Shown in pieces: positions 57,995 through 64,000 of a stretch of 64,000 nucleotides of DNA; position 1 is the first letter of the stretch, and each line of letters begins with the position of its first letter. The stretch lies in contig JH152902.1 of the NCBI GenBank assembly GCA_000226015.1, positions 112,502 to 176,501 of the forward strand, given 5' to 3'. Position numbers and translations under genes: made by a program. The notes beneath the pieces were generated by a model. The model did not search any database. It worked only from the letters and a program-made list of their open reading frames with translations, and had not been told where the DNA came from. Origin of the DNA: Mnemiopsis leidyi. Lineage: Eukaryota > Ctenophora > Tentaculata > Lobata > Bolinopsidae.

Positions 57995-60083
57995 ATGGTG
58001 GTTATCGGCGGACGAGGTGCCCCAGGAAAAGGTAACCGTACTGTCAGAAGTGTTGTAGTATGTTTCTTTTTTATTTTGTTTTGGATGATTTTGCTGCGAA
58101 TTTTTTTAAAATCTTTTCGACTTACTCGCAACTTCAACCTTACTTCATCTAAGTTATTCTTAATTTTCTAAATATGCAAGATGTTTATTAGCTAGACGTT
58201 TCAGAAAGAAAAAATGGAAAAAATGGAAGGATCAAAGTTATACCCATGCTGCAAAAACGTTCTTCCTCCTCAAGAATACGACCCCAAACACTCACATCAA
58301 TTCCCGAAGGTGGTGGAGGCGGTGGAGGCGGGAACCCTTTCTGTCGGAGTTCCGGCTACGGTCAACATATCACTGGCAGCAGGAAGTGGACCTCTGCAGA
58401 TCCCTCTAGTAGAAACAGGTTAGTGGAAATTCGTGAGTTTGTTTGTTTTCTCTCAGTTGTTCGTCGTGTGGTCGTGTCATGGTTTTTTAGAAATGTTTTT
58501 CTATGTTTCTAATTTATTTCAATTGCACCCCAACTTCAATAGAATTAGGATTAGTTTAGTTTGATACATATCATAAATATTGTTTTTGGCTCTGTCCAGC
58601 GTAGATCACGTGTATATTTGTAACACACGTGTATTTATTGCACACGTGACACGTGTATTCATTGCACACGTGTATTCATTGCACACGTGTATTTATTGCA
58701 CACGTGTATATTTATTGTACACGTGTATATTTATAGCACACGTTTATCTTTTGAACACGTGACTCCTGTATTCATTGGTTAAGTCCCAACTGTCGGTTAA
58801 GCAGTTAGAAACGTTAGGAAAGCAGTTAGATATTTATCATATATCAAGTCGGGTAAATTGATATTTACACTTCGAAAATTATTGTTTAGAATATCACCAT
58901 GGTAGCCAGGGTTTTGCTAAATTACTGCAATAATCATAAATTTCTAAGCAATTTTGAGGTATTTTCATCATTTTAAATCTTTAAAATACTTATATATTTT
59001 TTCGATTTCACATATATGTGAACAGATAACTGTAAACTTGAGCAATCGCCATGGTTGGCCGTGTTTAGATAATCTAAAAATCATATCTTCTACTTCAAAC
59101 CGTCTTAATTTGTTACCTGACGAGAAAATTCTCAATCTAGATTCTAGGTATGTAATAAAATCAAGTTTTACACTAATAAAAATGAATCTTACAACCCGTG
59201 AAATTTAATTTTGTTAATTCCGTGTAATGAACAATATTTGGAAGGGCTAGATACATGACAGGATATGATCAAATTATCGGAGAAGATAAAGTACATTGGT
59301 AATACTAGCCCCAGATAATTTAGATATAGTTACAACGCTAAACTTGGACGGATAACTAATTAGAATTCCACATTAAGGTCGTTTATCTTCATGGCAAATT
59401 TTGTTGTAGGCATTACTTTTAGCGATGTCGAACTATGAAGAAGTCATGCATTTTAACCGTTTTATTTATCAAGATATTTGCTTTTTGATCAAAATCAGGA
59501 GCAAACTTTCTTTTGAACCTTGCTCATCGTGTATTTTATCGTTCAATTCTTATTTAAACCCGCACATGTGTATATCTCTTTTTCAAATCAGCAAATTATT
59601 TCCGCAACGCGCTATTGTTTGCTCCAATAAGTTTACCTGCTCGAACAACTACCAGATAAAATGGCAGCTGGGATCTCCAGCCTTATCGCCTCCTCCACTA
59701 AATACAGTCCTCAAGACGAGACAACCTTCACTCCGAGGACACCTCGCAGACAACCGAGATGCAGGCCCAGTTCCGGGTGTTCCTCAAATTTATCTCCTGG
59801 TAGAACGTCAAGATTCGCCAACCCTGGAGGTATTAAACAGAATTATACGTTCAATAATCGCAAGTGAAAGCTAACGGATTTTTGTAATTCGATACTTAAA
59901 AAAGTTTTTTTAAACAGAAATTATAAGCCACACTGATTTTCTAAAGATTTAACTTTCTGGAGGTGTTCCTAACTCGCCCGGTACACAGAGGTTCCATCGT
60001 ACTAGAAACTTTGATTCTCCTCGGATGGCGCCCAAGTTTACAAGATCGGTTACCCGGGATAGTGCGGATGGAATGGATGTTGT
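57995..60083 (+). CDS. unidentified Ser/Arg/Pro/Gly-rich protein, four exons, 3' incomplete
   Basis: Exons 57995-58031, 58205-58418, 59681-59829 and 59963-60083 have matched phases (1, 2, 1, 2) and GT/AG ends. The ATG in CTCGGTACCATGG opens MVVIGGRGAPGK. The product, 173 codons so far, is mostly disordered: basic (ERKNGKNGRIKV), Ser-rich (KRSSSSRIRP), a run of eight glycines, then SP/TP-type sites (KYSPQ, TFTPRTPRRQPR, SNLSPGRTSR, VPNSPGT, FDSPRMAPKF). The final exon ends in GMDVV with a donor GT|GTAAGT in phase 2, so more exons follow, possibly beyond the window. The many S/T-P motifs suggest proline-directed phosphorylation, which is inference. The acceptor at 59681 is not the strongest in the area but is the one that keeps frame. 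Confidence 0.65.
58610..58765. repeat. 17-bp tandem repeat carrying CACGTG palindromes
   Basis: About seven units of GCACACGTGTATTTATT in an intron of the 58-60 kb gene. ACACGTGT is an E-box-type palindrome, so the array could bind bHLH factors. No evidence beyond the motif. Confidence 0.85.
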
Positions 60084-60970
60084 GTAAGTTCCTTTTAGTT
60101 GATTTAGAAAATCGTATCTGGGATTTGACTAGGTTTGATTATTCTGATAAAATCACGATCATGATGAATTGACCATCCATTAGCTATAAAATAGCGACCT
60201 TTTAAAAATCTACAACAATTTGATAACTAATAATTCCCCACAATTCTCCCCCTCTTAGTGTTACTCAGTCAATGACTTATTAACTATGAGGACTATTTGA
60301 GCTAGTTGTCTGGTCCAGTTAGGGGCAAATCTGCCGGCTGGCATCTCCAATTGAAAACATCTTTATCTTTAGCTTTGTGAACGGTATTTGTGGAAGGTCA
60401 TGTCGCAAATTTTTAAAATTTGTAAACCCTCCTATCAATACATATTTGTATTATCGGTGGTCAAATTCTCTTGCATGGTCTACCTGACATAGCAAAACCT
60501 GAAGAAAGACCAATACAAAAGTAAAGTTTGAGAACTGAGTGAAAATTTTGTAACCTCCCGTTCTCTATTCTTTTATTATGATACGACATCACAATAGCAA
60601 TTTGATCTTTATATAATGTATTATGATAATTCCGTATTATGATAAAAAAATATAATAATCTAATCTCCTTACTGAAACGAGCTCCCTCTGACCACTCATT
60701 TCTTTGTAACCCTGTCTGAATACAAGCGATCCCCTTTGAATAAACATCAGCATCTAGCGTCGACGGTTGTGTTATTCTATTCTACACTTACCCACTTTCA
60801 TACTCTACATGGCTCCAGATGTCTTACATTTCGACCATTTTTACTTCTAAACTGTTTAGGAGAGACGTCTACCACACTTGCAATCTTGCATTCTTCAGTT
60901 TTTATCGATGTGAAAGTCTGAAAGTTAATCTCTGATAGCAGCAAGTAGTTATTAATTAAGTCTCATTCTT
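60084..60970. other. no recognised gene
   Basis: AT-rich. Presumed intron or flank of the 58-60 kb gene. No exon in the required phase 2 was found. Confidence 0.35.
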
Positions 60971-60971
60971 C

Positions 60972-61258
60972 AAATTTAGTAATTTTGTTGATTTTCTCTG
61001 TAGACTAAAAATGCGTTTTTTAGGAAATTTTTCCTCAAATATTTCGAACTGACACGTTAATATTCATTAACTCAAATTATTTTTTTAATTGTAGTTGTTG
61101 AAAGTATCAAAATTATTATTTTTACTTTTAACAACTTCAATTAAATAAATAATTTGAGTAAATGGATATAAACGAGTCAGTTCAAAATAATTGAAAAAAG
61201 CTTCCTAAAAACGCATTTTCAAGTCTACAGAGAAAATCAACAAAGTTACTAAATCTAA
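60972..61258. mobile_element. 287-bp fold-back element with arms of about 135 bp
   Basis: The left arm begins AAATTTAGTAATTTTGTTGA and the right arm ends CAACAAAGTTACTAAATCT, its reverse complement with few changes. Matching continues through TCTCTGTAGACT, AAAATGCGTTTTTTAGGAA, GAACTGAC, ACTCAAATTATTT and AGTTGTTGAAAGT to a centre near 61120. The arms look about 85% identical. No ORF. A long-TIR MITE or fold-back element. Confidence 0.88.
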
Positions 61259-61409
61259 AAGTTTATGTTATGCAGTGGAAGCTTCTTACCCACTAAAAGT
61301 TTCTACTCTCACAAACTCTACCTCAGGAACTCTACCTCAGGAACTCTACCAAGTCTTCACTCGGCAATTTTATAGCCTGTTGCGACACACACAGTATTAA
61401 CTCCGCACT

Positions 61410-62050
61410 ATAAGTAGTAGTATTGTTGCGACCGTGCAACGTCCTCAGTCGGCACTATAAAGCTAGTATTGCTTGTTGCAACCATGCCAAGTCCTCACTA
61501 GGCACTAGAAAGCCATAAGTATTGCTTGTTTGGACCGTGCCAAGTCCTCAGTCAGCACTAGAGAGCCAATATTGCTTGTTGCGACCGTGCCAAGTCCTCA
61601 CTCGGCACTAGAAAGCTAGTATTGCTTGTTACGACCGTGCCAAGTCCTCGCTCGGCACTAGAAAGCTAGTATTGCTTGTTACGACCGTGCCAAGTCCTCA
61701 CTCGGCACTAGAAAGCCAGTATATTTCTTGTTGGGACCGTGCCAAGTCCTCACTCGGCACTAGAAAGCTAGTATTGCTTGTTGCGACCGTGCCAAGTCCT
61801 CACTCGGCACTAGAAAGCCAGTATATTTCTTGTTGGGACCGTGCCAAGTCCTCACTCGGCACTAGAAAGCCAATATTGCTTGTTGGGACCGTGCCAAATC
61901 CTTACTCGGCACTAGAAAGCCAGTAATGCTTGTTGCGACCGTGCCAAATCCTCACTCGGCACTAGTAAGCCAGTATTGCTTGTTGCGACCGTGCCAAATC
62001 CTTACTCGGCACTAGAAAGCCAGTATATTTCTTGTTGGGACCGTGCCAAC
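61410..62050. repeat. 50-bp minisatellite, about 12 copies, each with a hairpin
   Basis: Units of 50-51 bp hold CCGTGCCAAGTCCTCACTCGGCAC, in which GTGCC...GGCAC can pair. Variation includes TTGCGACC / TTGGGACC and GCTAG / GCCAG. The array ends about 150 bp upstream of a TATA motif. Confidence 0.95.
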
Positions 62051-62202
62051 AAACGACCTGTTCCCCGCACTGATGAGGGCGTTTCAACGCGGCCTACTAC
62101 ACGATCTGTATGACCTGTTGTCTCTCGTCCTCGATTTTCAGTGGCTTTCAACCTCCGCCGTGTGGTCTGTGCCTGGATTCTACCGCCACCGCCTTTACCT
62201 GG

Positions 62203-62240
62203 GATATATAAGTACTTTATAATTGTCGCGATCTCGGCCT
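62203..62240 (+). promoter_or_regulatory. TATA-type core promoter candidate
   Basis: GGATATATAAGTAC is a good TATA box. About 30 bp downstream is a region suited to initiation. An ATG-led exon lies at 62320. The block from 62050 to 62320 is GC-richer than both flanks. Confidence 0.45.
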
Positions 62241-62319
62241 GCCAGTGTGTCAGCGGAAATTTCGTGACTTCAGTTTGTTGAATTTTCGTTTCGTCCGTGC
62301 AGAAGTTGGTTTTAATGAG

Positions 62320-62371
62320 ATGGCAGCTCGTTTTGATGATTTGGACTTGGAGAAATTTGTTGGAGATATTG
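62320..62371 (+). CDS. possible short first coding exon
   Basis: ATG in TGAGATGG opens MAARFDDLDLEKFVGDIG and could splice at G|GTGGGA in phase 1. Unspliced, it stops a few codons later (GIN, TAA). Acidic and Leu-rich composition plus the TATA box upstream favour a real start, but the donor is weak and no further exon is placed. Confidence 0.35.
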
Positions 62372-64000
62372 GTGGGATTAATTAAACTTTAACCGGGGTT
62401 AATTGTTTAATTATACGTTGAGACACCGCCTCAGTGCGACATGAAACTTAGCTCATTTGTATATCTCTACAGAATTAGCATAATGAACCTCGACCCTGCG
62501 TCCCTGCTGTATCTTCTCGAGAGAAGTCGATCAGTGCTCATACTAACAGTTAATACTATCGTTGTGTCGTTTAACCAAAGTACCAGCACTATTACTGTTC
62601 ATATTACCACCCTGCCTTCATGGCACTACACTATGTACCATGTTAGTTACCTTAGTAACCGTCTTAGTAACCTTAGTGACCCGGTGAAACTTGTCTCCAG
62701 TGAAAAGAAAACCGGGAGATCGTCTCGGAAGAGACGAGAAACCCTGGTCTTTATGTATTTACCGAGTCAAAAGTGGCCACTTCTCCAACGACAACGTTCT
62801 ACGCTGTATCGATATAAGTGTTCTGGTTCTGCTGCAGCTTTCTGGACTTTGAAGTTTGAACTGCTCTCGTTCGTAATTACTTGATTTACCGTGGTAGATC
62901 ACGGTCTTGTGAAGTGAAACGTGCCCTAAATTCTTTCGATTGCGGGTAATCAAATAGACCGTAACTATAATTAGAGTCTGTAGATCAGATTAGACTGCAC
63001 TGTCCTACAATGTATTTCCATGGCATTAGCGGGACGGTATTTACTCATTTTGTTATCTGCTTTATAACTTTACAGCAGTGCAAGCTAACATTTGACATGG
63101 TTCATTATGTTTTCATTTTGCATTTCAGTATTAAGATCCGTCTGAACCTTTGCTAAGGCTCGGGCTATAACGTAGGCGTGTAATCTATTTTCCTGCTCAT
63201 TTTGACGTTAGATTTTATTCTAAGAGCAGATTAAATGGGGCTGAACAATGGAATTACACCTGGGACTAGGGGTACCGCTATAAGCCTTTCCTTCACCTTT
63301 AGGTACCTTGTATTAGAGAGCAGCAAAACATTGTTTATAGCATGTTAGTGTGCTTGGATTCGCCTTGTACCTCCACAATTTTGCAGAGGTTGTCGATTGC
63401 TTACTAATGATATAGTTCGCGTTTCTTTAATGATGTGCTAAATTTTGATGTTTTAAAGCTGAGTGTGGTTTGTCGTGAGATTTTGGAACGGACCGCACTT
63501 CTGCTAAAACTGAAGGTGTTCGATTTTCTACTAAATATTTGTCGCACTATTAGCTCTTTTTGTACTCTCATCTACCTTTTTATTCTATCCGATATTGTGG
63601 GCCTTATAACCAAGTCTATCCGCGATAAACATTTCAATTTACAATTACAGCTTAATCTTAGGATCATTTACACCACCACCAGCTGCTGGAAGTTTCAAAG
63701 ACAATGATACCGCGAAAAGAAACGCGGAGATCACCATGATTTCTTCATAGTAGACACCAACTTTCTGCTTTTAGAACTATTTTTAACTCTGAACTACAAC
63801 TCGATCTGTTATCACAATCTGGACATACTCCTTTAAAGCTTTTAAAGAAATCAAAGAAGTTTTCGATTTCAATCAGTACAAGCAGAGTATAAATTGGAAA
63901 TCATTGAAATAGACGAAAATTTTTTGGCTATTTGAAAGAAGATCCGGATATATTTCTTAAGCTCTTAAGACAACTGATAAATTTTATAAGATCCTGAATC
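62372..64000. other. no recognised gene
   Basis: Open frames at 62441-62884 and 63435-63707 lack domains and splice context. The remainder is AT-rich unique DNA, plausibly intron of a gene starting at 62.3 kb. Confidence 0.35.

Noticed and set aside
1-64000. CRISPR arrays, rRNA, retroviral or LTR elements
   Set aside because: Tandem repeats here are contiguous minisatellites without unique spacers. No rRNA-like sequence, paired LTRs, or reverse transcriptase, capsid or envelope motifs were recognised by eye.

Overview
The window is nuclear DNA from an intron-rich invertebrate animal. Coding exons are short (50-430 bp), bounded by GT/AG, and scattered in AT-rich sequence (roughly 35-38% GC by eye) full of minisatellites, short inverted-repeat elements and tRNA-derived SINEs. 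There are no operons or bacterial signals. The species and phylum cannot be fixed from the sequence; the main gene has family members in cnidarians and bilaterians. No retrovirus, LTR element or Polinton was recognised.

Layout. 1-7.4 kb: no gene recognised, several minisatellites. 7.4-9.8 kb (+): an array of CCAAT boxes, then a seven-exon calmodulin-like gene with four EF-hands and one apparent one-base deletion. 9.8-13.2 kb: pogo-like and GC-rich fold-back elements. 13.2-32.5 kb (-): one large adhesion G-protein-coupled receptor gene. I could reconstruct 36 exons, all in consistent phase, about 5.4 kb of coding sequence or about 1,807 codons. In N-to-C order it has an Ig-like stretch, an unassigned beta-rich stretch, an LDL-receptor class A repeat, a cysteine-bearing region, a second LDLa-like repeat, a pentraxin/LamG-like domain, another beta-rich module, a HormR domain, a GAIN domain with GPS cleavage site, seven transmembrane helices, and an acidic tyrosine-containing tail. 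Its 5' end (about 33-36 kb) is unresolved. 34-47 kb: no gene recognised, many repeats. 47.6-48.2 kb: two divergent first coding exons about 380 bp apart. 48.2-58 kb: no gene recognised. 58-60.1 kb (+): four in-phase exons of an unrecognised Ser/Arg/Pro/Gly-rich protein that runs on past the recognised part. 61.4-62.4 kb: a hairpin-unit minisatellite followed by a TATA-type promoter and a possible short first exon.

The most unusual signal lies inside the receptor gene. At least six of its introns carry tandem repeats whose unit spans a real exon-intron junction, so that extra copies of the splice donor or acceptor, with part of the exon, are stacked beside the authentic site. Three are at donors and three at acceptors, including one that multiplies the start of the exon for transmembrane helix 4. 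This suggests minisatellites repeatedly seeded at splice junctions.
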